From Streptomyces sp. AC550_RSS872 (GTDB lineage Bacteria > Actinomycetota > Actinomycetes > Streptomycetales > Streptomycetaceae), in the NCBI RefSeq assembly GCF_019049285.1, contig NZ_JAGMUL010000063.1:34567-98566 (forward strand): 64,000 nucleotides of DNA, given 5' to 3'. Of this stretch, positions 41,350 to 54,968 are shown piece after piece. The position numbers were made by a program, and so were the translations under genes. The notes beneath the pieces are model-generated. The model did no database searches, had not been told where the DNA came from, and saw nothing but the letters and a program-made list of their open reading frames with translations. Each line of letters opens with the position of its first letter. Within the stretch, counting starts at the first letter, position 1.

Positions 41350-42777
41350 GTGATATCGAAGAGTCCGGCGCGCCCGAAGCGCCACAGGAAGCGACGCCGT
41401 ACCGCCCTCGCCGCCGCGCTGACCGCGCTCTCCGCAGCGGGAGCCGCGGCCCTCATCGCGCCCGGCGGAACCGCCTCCGCCTCCCCGCCCGGCACCAAGG
41501 ACGTCACCGCGGTGATGTTCGAGTGGAACTTCGCCTCGGTCGCCAAGGAGTGCACCAACACCCTCGGCCCGGCCGGCTACGGCTTCGTTCAGGTCTCCCC
41601 GCCCGCCGAGCACATCCAGGGCTCGCAGTGGTGGACCTCGTACCAGCCGGTGAGTTACAAGATCGCCGGGCGCCTCGGCGACCGTACGGCCTTCCAGAAC
41701 ATGGTCAACACCTGCCACGCGGCCGGCGTGAAGGTCGTCGTCGACACCGTCATCAACCACATGTCGGCGGGCAACGGCACCGGCACCGGCGGCTCGTCGT
41801 ACACGAAGTACAACTACCCGGGCCTGTACTCGGCACCCGACTTCGACGACTGCACGAGTCAGATCAACAACTACCAGGACCGGCGGAACGTCCAGAATTG
41901 CGAGCTGGTGGGCCTCGCCGACCTGGACACCGGGGAGTCGTACGTCCGCGGGGCCATCGCCGGTTACGTGAACGATCTCCTCTCCCTCGGCGTCGACGGC
42001 TTCCGCATCGACGCCGCCAAGCACATCGACGCCGCCGACCTCGCCAACATCAAGTCCCGGCTGAGCAATCCGTCGGTGTACTGGAAGCAGGAGGTCATCT
42101 ACGGCAGCGGAGAGGCCGTCCAGCCGACCGAGTACACGGGCAACGGGGACGTGCAGGAGTTCCGGTACGCCTACGACCTCAAGCGGGTCTTCAACAACGA
42201 GAACCTCGCCTATCTGAAGAACTACGGCGAGGGCTGGGGGTACATGAACAGCGGCGTCTCCGGTGTCTTCGTCGACAACCACGACACCGAGCGCAACGGC
42301 TCCACGCTCAACTACAAGGATGGCGCCAACTACACCCTGGCCAACGTCTTCATGCTGGCCTGGCCCTACGGCACCCCGGACATCAACTCCGGCTACGAGT
42401 GGTCCGACGCGGACGCCGGACCGCCCAACGGCGGCACGGTCAAGGCCTGCTGGCAGGACGGCTGGAAGTGCCAGCACAAGTGGCCGGAGATCATCCGCAT
42501 GGTCGCCTTCCGCAACGCCACGCGCGGTGAGGCCGTGACGAACTGGTGGGACAACGGGGGCGACGCCATCGCCTTCGGGCGGGGCAGCAAGGGCTTCGTG
42601 GCCATCAACCACGAGTCGGGCTCGCTGAGCCGGACGTACCAGACGTCGTTGACTGCGGGGACCTACTGCAACGTCCAGGACGGCACGACTGTGACGGTGA
42701 ACTCCAGCGGGCAGTTTACGGCCACGCTCGGTTCCAACACCGCCCTCGCGATCTACGCCGGCAAGTCGAGCTGCTGA
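41350..42777 (+). CDS. amy: Secreted alpha-amylase (GH13)
   Basis: 475 residues from GTG 41350, with AAGGAG 9 bases upstream. Twin basic start (PKRHRKRRR), a long hydrophobic core and AlaSerAla cleavage zone: exported. DVTAVMFEWNFASVAKECTNTLGPAGYGFVQVSPPAEHIQG begins the barrel. Catalytic residues: Asp in VDGFRIDAAKHID (about 216), Glu in WKQEVI (about 247), Asp in VDNHDTERNG (about 310). C-terminal beta domain ends AIYAGKSSC. This resembles animal-like GH13 amylases of Streptomyces, but no CBM20 follows. It hydrolyses starch outside the cell. Confidence 0.95.
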   Translation: MISKSPARPKRHRKRRRTALAAALTALSAAGAAALIAPGGTASASPPGTKDVTAVMFEWNFASVAKECTNTLGPAGYGFVQVSPPAEHIQGSQWWTSYQPVSYKIAGRLGDRTAFQNMVNTCHAAGVKVVVDTVINHMSAGNGTGTGGSSYTKYNYPGLYSAPDFDDCTSQINNYQDRRNVQNCELVGLADLDTGESYVRGAIAGYVNDLLSLGVDGFRIDAAKHIDAADLANIKSRLSNPSVYWKQEVIYGSGEAVQPTEYTGNGDVQEFRYAYDLKRVFNNENLAYLKNYGEGWGYMNSGVSGVFVDNHDTERNGSTLNYKDGANYTLANVFMLAWPYGTPDINSGYEWSDADAGPPNGGTVKACWQDGWKCQHKWPEIIRMVAFRNATRGEAVTNWWDNGGDAIAFGRGSKGFVAINHESGSLSRTYQTSLTAGTYCNVQDGTTVTVNSSGQFTATLGSNTALAIYAGKSSC

Positions 42778-43107
42778 GTTGCAAGTCGGCCAGCGCCCCT
42801 CGGTGGATTTCCCCGAGGGGCCTGATCGCAGGGTTTGCGAACGCGCTTGCTCATGGAGTGTGCAGCGGGAACCCACCCGAAGCCCAGCCGCTGCACGCGG
42901 CGGGGCGGGCGGGAAGCGCCCACGTTCACGTGGGTGAGGACGTCAAATGAACGACTTGCTGGCGTTCACGCAGATCAACTCCCCTGCTGAGAACGTTCGT
43001 GAAAGTTCTTACCGATGGTTTCAAGCCTCTTGCTGTAACACTTACGGCGGCGATACGTTTCGCGCGGGGTCGGACCCAAGAGAGCCGTAATCGCTAGGAG
43101 CCCATCT
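42778..43107. other. Intergenic region between amy and apu
   Basis: 330 bases. It contains a terminator (GCCCCTCGG at 42795-42803 pairing with CCGAGGGGC at 42813-42821) and the promoter of the next gene at 42999-43059. The middle, with GAGTGTGCAGCGGG and GCCGCTGCACGCGG, is self-complementary but has no gene. Confidence 0.7.
43000..43059 (+). promoter_or_regulatory. Amylase-pullulanase promoter and MalR-type operator
   Basis: TGAAAG (43000-43005) and TTTCA (43019-43023) form an inverted repeat. TTGCTG (43030-43035), an 18-base spacer and TACGTT (43054-43059) form the promoter. CTCTTGCTGTAA is identical to the motif in the alpha-amylase promoter. Confidence 0.75.
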
Positions 43108-48534
<5,427 letters not shown>

Positions 48535-48547
48535 CTCATGGGTGGGG

Positions 48548-48583
48548 GTGGGGCGGTCCGGTGGTCACACCGGGCCGCCCCAC
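48548..48583. terminator. Terminator after apu
   Basis: GTGGGGCGGTCCGGTG pairs (one G-T) with CACCGGGCCGCCCCAC around GTCA, 14 bases after the stop. Confidence 0.85.
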
Positions 48584-48632
48584 CCACGCGTCCGGTTAGG
48601 GTGAGCGCTGCTGACGTAGAACAGGAGTGCCC

Positions 48633-48989
48633 ATGCCGCAGATCACCGTCGACTACTCGGACACGATCTCCCTGGACCGGGAGGGCTTCGCCCGGGACCT
48701 GCACACCGCGACCGTCGAGATCGCGGCGGCCAAGCCGGAGGCGTGCAAGACGCACTTCCGGCCCAGCCCGTACACGGCCTTCGGTTACGAGGACCCCGAG
48801 GAGCAGGGCCACGCGGTCGTCCACGTCACCCTCGGCCTGCTCGCCGGCCGTACGGACGAGACCAAGGAACAGCTGACCGAGGCCGTCCTGGACCTGCTGC
48901 GCAAGCATGTGGAGCACGACGGGGCCGTCCTGCACGCCTCCGCCGAGGTACGGGACCTCGACCCGTCCTACCGCAAGTTCGAACGCTAG
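48633..48989 (+). CDS. 5-carboxymethyl-2-hydroxymuconate isomerase-like protein
   Basis: 118 residues beginning MPQITVDYSDTI. In CHMI and related tautomerases the Pro after the Met becomes the catalytic N-terminal base, and that Pro is present. CKTHFRPSPYTAFGYEDPEEQGHAVVHVTLGLLAGRT and LTEAVLDLLRKHVEHDGAVLHASAEVRDLDPSYRKF match the family. Homoprotocatechuate degradation genes are not nearby, so the substrate may differ. ATG 48633 with ACAGGAG 5 bases before; an upstream GTG would add Met-Pro only. Its TAG stop is inside the CTAG at the left end of element M3. Confidence 0.85.
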   Translation: MPQITVDYSDTISLDREGFARDLHTATVEIAAAKPEACKTHFRPSPYTAFGYEDPEEQGHAVVHVTLGLLAGRTDETKEQLTEAVLDLLRKHVEHDGAVLHASAEVRDLDPSYRKFER

Positions 48990-49097
48990 GTCGTGTCCGC
49001 AAAGTCCCGTCGTCCGCCCGGAGGGCGGGCCCCGCGGCGTCGTGGTGGAGCGTGCCAGGCGTCGCGGGGCAGGCGGGACTTTGCGGACACGACCTAG
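48986..49097. repeat. Inverted-repeat (MITE-like) element M3
   Basis: 112 bp with perfect 24-bp terminal inverted repeats, each beginning CTAGGTCGTGTCCGCAAAGT and ending CCCG. The GC-rich interior has no gene but an inner GGCGTCG/CGGGGC hairpin. CTAG at both ends is either a 4-bp target duplication or part of the terminus. The two convergent flanking genes take their TAG stops from these CTAGs. Confidence 0.78.
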
Positions 49098-49783
49098 GAA
49101 GCCAGCGAGATCAGCCGGCCGACCAGCTCGCTGAACGGGCCGTCGGCCGGCTCGTCCTTGAGCATGCGGCGCAACAGCGCGCCCATCTCCTCGTCCCCCG
49201 CGGCGCTGACGGCGGCCAGCGCCGCGAAGTCGTGCACGAGCTGGACCTCCAGTTCGGCGCGTGGGATGCGCCGGCCGTCCAGCCAGATCAGGGCCGTGGA
49301 CTCGGCGAGGGAGATCCAGGAGCGGACGACCAGTTCCAGTCGCGCGGGCGGGTTCTCCACGTCCAGGTGCGAAAGGATTTGGACATACGCGGCCTGCCGT
49401 ACGGAGTCGATGAGCGCGTTGGTCGCCGTCGACCCGACGGCCGGGCCGCCTCGCATCAGCGCCGAGAAACCGGGCCCGTGGTCGTCCACGAAGTCGAAGA
49501 ACCGCCGCATCACCCGCAGCAGCCGCGCCCCCAGCGGCCCCTCGTGCGGCTCGACGAAGCGATCCGCCAGTTCGTCCGATGCCCGCTTCAACGCGGCTTC
49601 GTACAGGCTGAGTTTGCCGGGGAAGTAGTGGTAGACCAGCGGGCGTGAGATGCCCGCGGCCGACGCTATCTCGTCGATGGAGACGTCGTCGGGCGAGCGC
49701 TGGCTGAACAGTTCGAGGGCGACGCCGATCAACTGCTGCCGTCGCTCCTCGACTCCCATTCTTCGGCGTACCCCGGTAGTCAT
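49094..49783 (-). CDS. TetR-family regulator of the di-iron/ferredoxin reductase locus
   Basis: 229 residues. HTH around 29-60: VSIDEIASAAGISRPLVYHYFPGKLSLYEAALKRASDEL. The C-terminal domain is about 160 residues with a conserved ESTALIWLDGRRIPRAELEVQLVHDFAAL. It lies next to the di-iron/ferredoxin reductase pair, separated by 80 bases, all on the same strand and in a plausible unit. The stop TAG comes from the right end of M3. It resembles TetR regulators near fatty acid and steroid-type oxygenases, so a lipid-like inducer is possible. Confidence 0.85.
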   Translation of the reverse strand: MTTGVRRRMGVEERRQQLIGVALELFSQRSPDDVSIDEIASAAGISRPLVYHYFPGKLSLYEAALKRASDELADRFVEPHEGPLGARLLRVMRRFFDFVDDHGPGFSALMRGGPAVGSTATNALIDSVRQAAYVQILSHLDVENPPARLELVVRSWISLAESTALIWLDGRRIPRAELEVQLVHDFAALAAVSAAGDEEMGALLRRMLKDEPADGPFSELVGRLISLAS

Positions 49784-49863
49784 GCGAACACCTTACCGAT
49801 CGATTCCGGCCCCGAACGGACCGGACCGATCACGGACGTTCACATGCCTCCTCGCCCTTCCCT

Positions 49864-50886
49864 TCACATGTCCAACACCAGGCGATCACTTCGCGCCCGC
49901 GACACACAGATCAGCATCGAGTCGGCCCGCTCCGCATCGGTCAGCAACTCGTCCCGGTGCTCCACCTCGCCCTCCAGCACCCGCTGTTGGCAGGTCCCGC
50001 AGAAGCCCTGCTCGCAGGAGTAGGCGGTGTCGGGCAACTCCGTGCGTACGGCGGCCAGTACGGTCGAGTCGGCGGGGACCGTCAACGTCCGCCCGCTGCG
50101 CCGCAGTTCGACCTCGAAGGCGCCGCCGGTCGAGGCGCGGGGTGTGAACCGCTCCAGATGGACGCGCGGGAACCGCTTCTCCACGGCGGCCATCAGCCCC
50201 GCCGGCCCACAGCAGTAGACGGCGGCACCTTCGGGCACGTCCCCGAGGAGCCCGTCCAGATCGGGCACCCCCTCCACGACGCTCACCCGGCCCCCGCCCA
50301 GCCTCTCGACCTCCTCCAGGAACGGCATCGAGGCGCGGTCCCGCCCGCAGTACAGCAGCCGCCACTCCACGCCCTCGCCCAGCGCCCGCAGCATCGGCAG
50401 CACGGGCGTGATCCCGATGCCGCCCGCGACGAACACGTACGACGAGGCCCGCACCAGCGGGAAACGGTTCCGCGGCCCCCGCGCCTCCAGCTCCGTCCCC
50501 TCCCGCACCTGCTCGTGCACCTCGCGCGAGCCGCCCCGCCCGTCCGGGACCAGCCTGGTCGCCACGGTGTACGACGAGCTGTCCTCCGGGTCCCCGCACA
50601 GCGAGTACTGCCGCACCAGCCCCGACGGCAGCACGAGGTCGAGATGCGCACCGGGCTCCCAGCCCGGCAGGTCGCGCCCCTCCAGCCGTAGTCGGACGAC
50701 CCCCTCGGCGACCTCCTCGCGCGAGGCCACCAGCACGCGCAGCGCCCGCGACCGGGGCCGCCCGGAGATCGGCTCCTCCAAAGCGGGCATCGGCCACAGC
50801 GGCGAGGTCCGGATACGGCGTCGCATCGCCCGCTGGACCAGCAGAGCGGTCCCGGCGAGGACGGCGACCTTGCGCAGCTTCGGCAT
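49864..50886 (-). CDS. Ferredoxin-type flavin reductase (FAD/NAD plus plant-type 2Fe-2S)
   Basis: 340 residues. N-terminal hydrophobic stretch (VAVLAGTALLVQRAM). FAD-binding RQYSLC at 92-97, NAD-binding GGIGITPVLPML at 155-166 and YCCGPAGLMAAVE at 224-235, then a C-terminal 2Fe-2S domain with Cys291, Cys296, Cys299 and Cys327 (CxxxxCxxC...C). It passes electrons from NAD(P)H to a monooxygenase. The upstream di-iron protein stop shares one base with its start (TGATG), so the two are translationally coupled and it probably serves that enzyme. Confidence 0.92.
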   Translation of the reverse strand: MPKLRKVAVLAGTALLVQRAMRRRIRTSPLWPMPALEEPISGRPRSRALRVLVASREEVAEGVVRLRLEGRDLPGWEPGAHLDLVLPSGLVRQYSLCGDPEDSSSYTVATRLVPDGRGGSREVHEQVREGTELEARGPRNRFPLVRASSYVFVAGGIGITPVLPMLRALGEGVEWRLLYCGRDRASMPFLEEVERLGGGRVSVVEGVPDLDGLLGDVPEGAAVYCCGPAGLMAAVEKRFPRVHLERFTPRASTGGAFEVELRRSGRTLTVPADSTVLAAVRTELPDTAYSCEQGFCGTCQQRVLEGEVEHRDELLTDAERADSMLICVSRARSDRLVLDM

Positions 50887-51782
50887 CAGGCGGCACCTTT
50901 CGCGGATTCCTGGGCCGTCCCGGCGGCCAGGGCGGCGGGGGAGGAGGCCAGATAGGCGACGGCCTGGGCGGTGGAGCCCTCCTGCGAGGGGTGGTACGCA
51001 CGGCTCAGATACCGGGGGATGGATCTGAGCATGTCCCCGGTCGCCGGGAGCGTGCCCCGCCTGCCCCGGACGTAGAAGTCCCTGAAGGTGGCCCGGCCGT
51101 CGACGAGTGTCGGGTCGTTCGCCATGAAGAAGCGCGCCCCGCGCTGCCACAGGAAGACCAGGGCGGCGAAGGCCGTCGCCCAGGTCCGCACCCGGCGCCG
51201 GTAGTCGCCGTCGACGTGCATGAACAGGTCGAACGCCACCGACCGGTGCTCGACCTCCTCGGCGCCGTGCCAGCGCAGCAGGTCCAGCATGGTCGGGTCG
51301 GCGCCGCGCCGGTCCAGCTCCTCGGCGTTGAGAACCCAGTCGCCGAGGAACGCGGTGTAGTGCTCGATGGCCGCGATGATCGCCACCCGCTCCATCAGCC
51401 ACCAGCGGCGTGCCCGCCCCGGCGGCAGAGTGCGGTCGCCGAGCAGCTTCTCGAAGAGCCAGTCGACCTGTGCGGTGTACGGCGTCGGGTCGAGCCCCTG
51501 CTCCCGCAGGTGCGGCAGCACCTCGTCATGGGCCTGGGAGTGCATGGCCTCCTGCCCGATGAACCCGATGACGTCCTCGCGGAGCCGCTCGTCCCGGATG
51601 TACGGCAGCACCTGCTTGTAGACATGCACGAACCACCGCTCGCCGGCGGGCAGGAGCAGATGCAGCACGTTGATGGTGTGCGAGGTGAAGGGATCGCCGG
51701 GGACCCAGTGCAGCGGGGTGTCGTCCCAGGAGAAGGACACCTTGCGGGCCTTGAGGGGTATCCGGTCCTGCGTGTTGGACAT
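50886..51782 (-). CDS. Di-iron ferritin-like metal-dependent hydrolase family protein (PF10118-like)
   Basis: 298 residues, predominantly helical. Candidate di-iron ligands in order: Glu48 (AGERWF), Glu78 and His81 (GQEAMHSQAH), Glu140 (AIEHYTAF), Glu175/Glu176 and His179 (AEEVEHRS), i.e. an ExxH-E-ExxH arrangement. The family is named metal-dependent hydrolase, but the coupled ferredoxin reductase suggests oxygenase chemistry on a hydrophobic substrate. No signal peptide. A TetR gene follows in the same direction. An 8-bp inverted repeat (CTGACGGG/CCCGTCAG) lies just upstream of the start. Confidence 0.85.
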   Translation of the reverse strand: MSNTQDRIPLKARKVSFSWDDTPLHWVPGDPFTSHTINVLHLLLPAGERWFVHVYKQVLPYIRDERLREDVIGFIGQEAMHSQAHDEVLPHLREQGLDPTPYTAQVDWLFEKLLGDRTLPPGRARRWWLMERVAIIAAIEHYTAFLGDWVLNAEELDRRGADPTMLDLLRWHGAEEVEHRSVAFDLFMHVDGDYRRRVRTWATAFAALVFLWQRGARFFMANDPTLVDGRATFRDFYVRGRRGTLPATGDMLRSIPRYLSRAYHPSQEGSTAQAVAYLASSPAALAAGTAQESAKGAA

Positions 51783-51794
51783 GGCGTCAATGTA

Positions 51795-51851
51795 CTGACG
51801 GGTAGGACCGGGGAGAACCCTTGTGCAGCCCCTTATTTACATTCCCGTCAG
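51795..51851. promoter_or_regulatory. Inverted repeat upstream of the di-iron gene
   Basis: CTGACGGG (51795-51802) and CCCGTCAG (51844-51851) are exact complements 41 bases apart, bracketing an A/T-rich TTATTTACA. One arm sits in TACTGACGGGTA, itself a half-palindrome. Candidate TetR site pair. Confidence 0.5.
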
Positions 51852-51865
51852 CAAGTCGCGGGGTC

Positions 51866-53791
51866 CTACTTGAGCCCGTCGATGGAGCGCCCGCTCTTCA
51901 ACGTGCCCTTCAACTCGGCCTGCGCACCCTGCTTCGCCCGCACGGCCAGCAGACTGCCATCGGAGCTGCCGCGCACCCCGCCCGCGGCCCGGATCGACTC
52001 CGTGTCCCCGGCGCCCGCCGCCAGCAGATACCAGCCGCCCGCCTGCGCCTTCCACAACACCCCCGCCAGCACATGCGGATCACGCGCCCCGCACGCCGAT
52101 ACGTTCTGCGCCTTCGCCGCCACCGTCGCGTGCGTCGCGCCCGGCGTCCGGAACTGGGCCAGCACCCGCTCGCCGCCGCCCCGCCAGGTCTCGGCACGCG
52201 AGCACACCCAGTCCGCGGCGCCGGTCCCGTCGGGCAGCTTGTGCCGGGCGTACGCCCAGGCGTTGACCGTGCGCACACCGGCCGAGCGCATCGCGCCCAG
52301 CCAGCAGGAGTACGGCGCCCAGGTGTGCAGTGCCTGTGTGGCGGACACGTCCTTGGTCTCGCCGGGGCGGCCGGTGGTGAGGCGGGCCGGGACCAGTTCG
52401 GCGAGGTCGGTGAGCAGCCGGGTACCGGTGCCGTCGGTCACCTGGAGGGCGTTCCACGACGAACACGCGCCGGGCTGCTGGGCGGCGGGGCTCGCCATCG
52501 GCGAGGTGACCCCCTCGGCCACCGTGAGGTCCATCGCCCCGGCGTCCGGCTTCAGCAGATCCCGCTCGGCCGCCTTCTTCACCCACGGCGCCATCAGATA
52601 GCGCACATTGCCGTCGGCCCGGCTCAGCACCACCGCGCTCGCCTCGGCCCTGGTCGCGTTGTCGACCCGGGAGAAGTCCAGGGCGGCACCGGCCGTGCCG
52701 TCCAACGGCTCGGCGTAGCGGGCGATGCGCAGACCGTCGTAGAGGATCACCACGCGCGCGTTGTCGACGGCCCCCGCGTACAGCAGTTGCGGTGCCCCGG
52801 ACGGGCCGCCCGACGGGGTGCCGGGTGTCGCCGACACCGTGACCTTCTCGCCGGGGCGCGCCCACACCGCGAGCGCGCGGCGCAGCAGGGCCGAGTCGTC
52901 GGTGAGGTCGCCGCGCGCGGGCCACACGGAGAAGTCGGTACGGGCCGAGGACTGCCAGGCCAGCGCCGGGACCTTCGTCAACTGGGCCGGGTCGAGGGCC
53001 GCCTCGGCCGCCGGGTTCTGCGCGTACGAGGGCGCGGCGGGACCGTCCGGGCCCCAGCCCTCACCGGGCAGACCGAGCAGCGCCCCGCACACGAGGAGCG
53101 CGGCCCCGGCGGCGAGCGCCGCCTTCGTGTGCTGCCTGCGTCGCATCAGGTCGGTGGGCCGGGCCTGGAGCGAGCAGGGGTCGAACTCGGGGGAGTCGAG
53201 CAGCGCGTACTGCGCCGGGACGGAGTCGGCCTCCTCCAGTACGTCGGCCACGTCCTCGACGCCGGCCGCCGTCAGGACGTCGCGCACCTCGTCGTCCGGG
53301 AGCTTCTCCAGGCCACGCAGGACGTAGGCTGCCCGCGCCGGGCCGGACAGCCCCGACAGCCGCTGGTCCAGAGCGAGCTCGTCGGCGCCGCCCGACCGGG
53401 GGAAGAGGCGCAGGCCCCAGACCTGGGGCAGCAAAGGCGGCAACTGGGAACGCTTGGGCCAGGCAGGGCGGCGCAACGGCAGGCCCGCCTCCAGCGCCGT
53501 AGTGAGAACCCGGAGGCGCAGGAGGGCATACCCGGGGTCGCCCTCGCGTCCCGTCGACTGGGCCGGGATCGCGGGCGCCGACGCCCCCCGGCCCCGGGGC
53601 AGCGCACGCTGGGTGAGCGAGTGCGCGGTCACCACACGCCGGTTGCGGCCGAGACTCGGCGGCAGCACCAGATAGGCGAGCCGGACGAGACGCGGATAGT
53701 GCTCGACGAGCGCGGCCTCGGCCCGCTCGACATCAACGACCGCCTCGGCAGAGACGGGTCCGGGGCGCGGGGCGACATCCTGTGACTGCAC
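51866..53791 (-). CDS. Sigma-factor-like domain fused to a membrane anchor and extracellular domain
   Basis: 641 residues from GTG 53791. Residues 21-45 VERAEAALVEHYPRLVRLAYLVLPP look like sigma region 2.1. About 145-180, LSGLSGPARAAYVLRGLEKLPDDEVRDVLTAAGVED, looks like region 4 (LxxLPxxxRxVxxLxxxExxxxxEVAxxLGxS). DNA-contact residues are poorly conserved. A single membrane helix (about 223-242, TKAALAAGAALLVCGALLGLP) leads to about 400 extracellular residues with several cysteines (GACSSW, YSCWLG, WVCSRA, ACGARD). I infer a degenerate sigma-like domain tethered to a sensor. It is transcribed alone. Confidence 0.7.
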   Translation of the reverse strand: MQSQDVAPRPGPVSAEAVVDVERAEAALVEHYPRLVRLAYLVLPPSLGRNRRVVTAHSLTQRALPRGRGASAPAIPAQSTGREGDPGYALLRLRVLTTALEAGLPLRRPAWPKRSQLPPLLPQVWGLRLFPRSGGADELALDQRLSGLSGPARAAYVLRGLEKLPDDEVRDVLTAAGVEDVADVLEEADSVPAQYALLDSPEFDPCSLQARPTDLMRRRQHTKAALAAGAALLVCGALLGLPGEGWGPDGPAAPSYAQNPAAEAALDPAQLTKVPALAWQSSARTDFSVWPARGDLTDDSALLRRALAVWARPGEKVTVSATPGTPSGGPSGAPQLLYAGAVDNARVVILYDGLRIARYAEPLDGTAGAALDFSRVDNATRAEASAVVLSRADGNVRYLMAPWVKKAAERDLLKPDAGAMDLTVAEGVTSPMASPAAQQPGACSSWNALQVTDGTGTRLLTDLAELVPARLTTGRPGETKDVSATQALHTWAPYSCWLGAMRSAGVRTVNAWAYARHKLPDGTGAADWVCSRAETWRGGGERVLAQFRTPGATHATVAAKAQNVSACGARDPHVLAGVLWKAQAGGWYLLAAGAGDTESIRAAGGVRGSSDGSLLAVRAKQGAQAELKGTLKSGRSIDGLK

Positions 53792-53861
53792 GTTCAGCAG
53801 AACGAGCGAATGGTCAGTAGGTCACCGTCCCCCGATCACCCGGGCGCGGTCCGGTGCCGGG

Positions 53862-54371
53862 TCAGTCCTCGGACTCCACCAGCGCCCGGGCGTAGTTCGC
53901 CATCGAGCGCTGGTAGCGGGGCAGGTGCGGGGCAAGCGCACCCAGTACGAGGGACAGTCCCTCCCGATCCCGCCCGAGGCTCGAAAGACACAGCGCCAAC
54001 GTCGCCCGTACCGCGTCGTCCAGCTCGTCGGAGGGCGTGTCAAGCTCGGGCGTCAGCAGCTTGACGCCCTCCTCCGCCAGCCCGATGTTCCGCAGCGAAC
54101 TGGACAGCTGGATCTTGGCCCGCCGCCCCTTGTACCCGCTCACGTCGCCGAGCCCGCGCGCCAGGGCCTCCCGGTACAGCGGCACCGCCTTGTCGGAGTG
54201 CCCGGTGGAGTCCCAGGCGCAGGCCTGCTCGAAGGGGCCCAGCGGGCTGCCGTCCGGCAGTTCGGCGACGAGGGCGTCGATGACGGCGCGGAAACCGGCC
54301 GCGTCCTGCTCCGCGTAGGTGTCGAACGTAGACCACGCGGCGGTCACGCGATCCTCCCAGTCCTGGTTCAT
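53862..54371 (-). CDS. Tetratricopeptide-repeat protein
   Basis: 169 residues with three to four TPR-like helical pairs: AVIDALVAELPDGSPLGPFEQACAWDSTGHSDKAVPLYREALARGL, KIQLSSSLRNIGLAEEGVKLLTPEL, VRATLALCLSSLGRDREGLSLVLGALAPHL. Small soluble TPR proteins of this length recur in actinobacteria as hypothetical proteins; the role is probably protein interaction. Start at ATG 54371; the codons upstream include no ribosome site. Divergent from the lipoprotein gene at 54472. Confidence 0.82.
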   Translation of the reverse strand: MNQDWEDRVTAAWSTFDTYAEQDAAGFRAVIDALVAELPDGSPLGPFEQACAWDSTGHSDKAVPLYREALARGLGDVSGYKGRRAKIQLSSSLRNIGLAEEGVKLLTPELDTPSDELDDAVRATLALCLSSLGRDREGLSLVLGALAPHLPRYQRSMANYARALVESED

Positions 54372-54471
54372 CGCGTCACTCTCGCACGGGAGGGCGAACA
54401 CCGGCAGCGGTATTTTGAGCGCTCCGCCCGCGGGAGCCGTATCCACCGGGAGGCCCCTCAGGGAGGAAGAC

Positions 54472-54900
54472 ATGAAGGTGACCCGACCGATGCTCGTGGC
54501 GGCTGCTGCCGCGGCGGTGTTCGCGCTGGCAGGCTGCGGCTCCGGCGGTGACGGCGAGGCGGCCGTGCCCAAGACGGCCACCGGCAGTCTGGAGCACCTG
54601 GCCGCCGAGGCGAAGTGCGAGCCGAACATGCAGACCGACGCCGACGAGATCCGGCAGGCCATCTGCAAGACCGGCAAGGAGAAGTACATCCTCGTCACCT
54701 TCGCCACCGATCGTGGTCAGCGCGAGTGGATCAACTCGGCCAAGGACTACGGCGGGTACTACCTCGTCGGTCGCAAGTGGGTTGCCGTCGGCCATGAGGA
54801 CGTGGTGACGTCGTTGCGGGGCGAGCTGGGCGGAGACATCGAGATAGGGACCGACCACTCCGGTCACTCGGACGAGCACTCCGCCTCGCACGAAAGCTGA
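54472..54900 (+). CDS. Small lipoprotein, unknown function
   Basis: 142 residues. Lipoprotein signal MKVTRPMLVAAAAAAVFALAGC with Cys22, short Gly/Ser linker, then a domain of about 90 residues with two cysteines (EAKCEPNM and AICKTGK) that likely form a disulfide. ILVTFATDRGQREWINSAKDYGGYYLVGRKWVAVGHEDVVTSLRGELGGDIE is well ordered. The C-terminal DHSGHSDEHSASH is His-rich and could bind metal. GGGAGGAAG lies before ATG. A strong terminator separates it from the convergent DUF1996 gene. No family recognised. Confidence 0.78.
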   Translation: MKVTRPMLVAAAAAAVFALAGCGSGGDGEAAVPKTATGSLEHLAAEAKCEPNMQTDADEIRQAICKTGKEKYILVTFATDRGQREWINSAKDYGGYYLVGRKWVAVGHEDVVTSLRGELGGDIEIGTDHSGHSDEHSASHES

Positions 54901-54924
54901 CCACACGGAAATCCGGACATGCGA

Positions 54925-54956
54925 AAGCCGGCGGTGGGAGATCCCACCGCCGGCTT
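54925..54956. terminator. Bidirectional terminator between convergent genes
   Basis: AAGCCGGCGGTGGGA and TCCCACCGCCGGCTT are perfect complements (15 bp) separated by two bases. Confidence 0.9.
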
Positions 54957-54968
54957 CCTAATGTGGGG

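Noticed and set aside
41206..42876. Long minus-strand frame opposite the alpha-amylase
   Set aside because: Same reason: a codon-shadow of a clearly coding plus-strand gene, without any motif.
50887..51402. Extension of the ferredoxin reductase frame upstream of 50886
   Set aside because: It overlaps the di-iron gene in another frame; coupled TGATG at 50884-50888 marks the true start.
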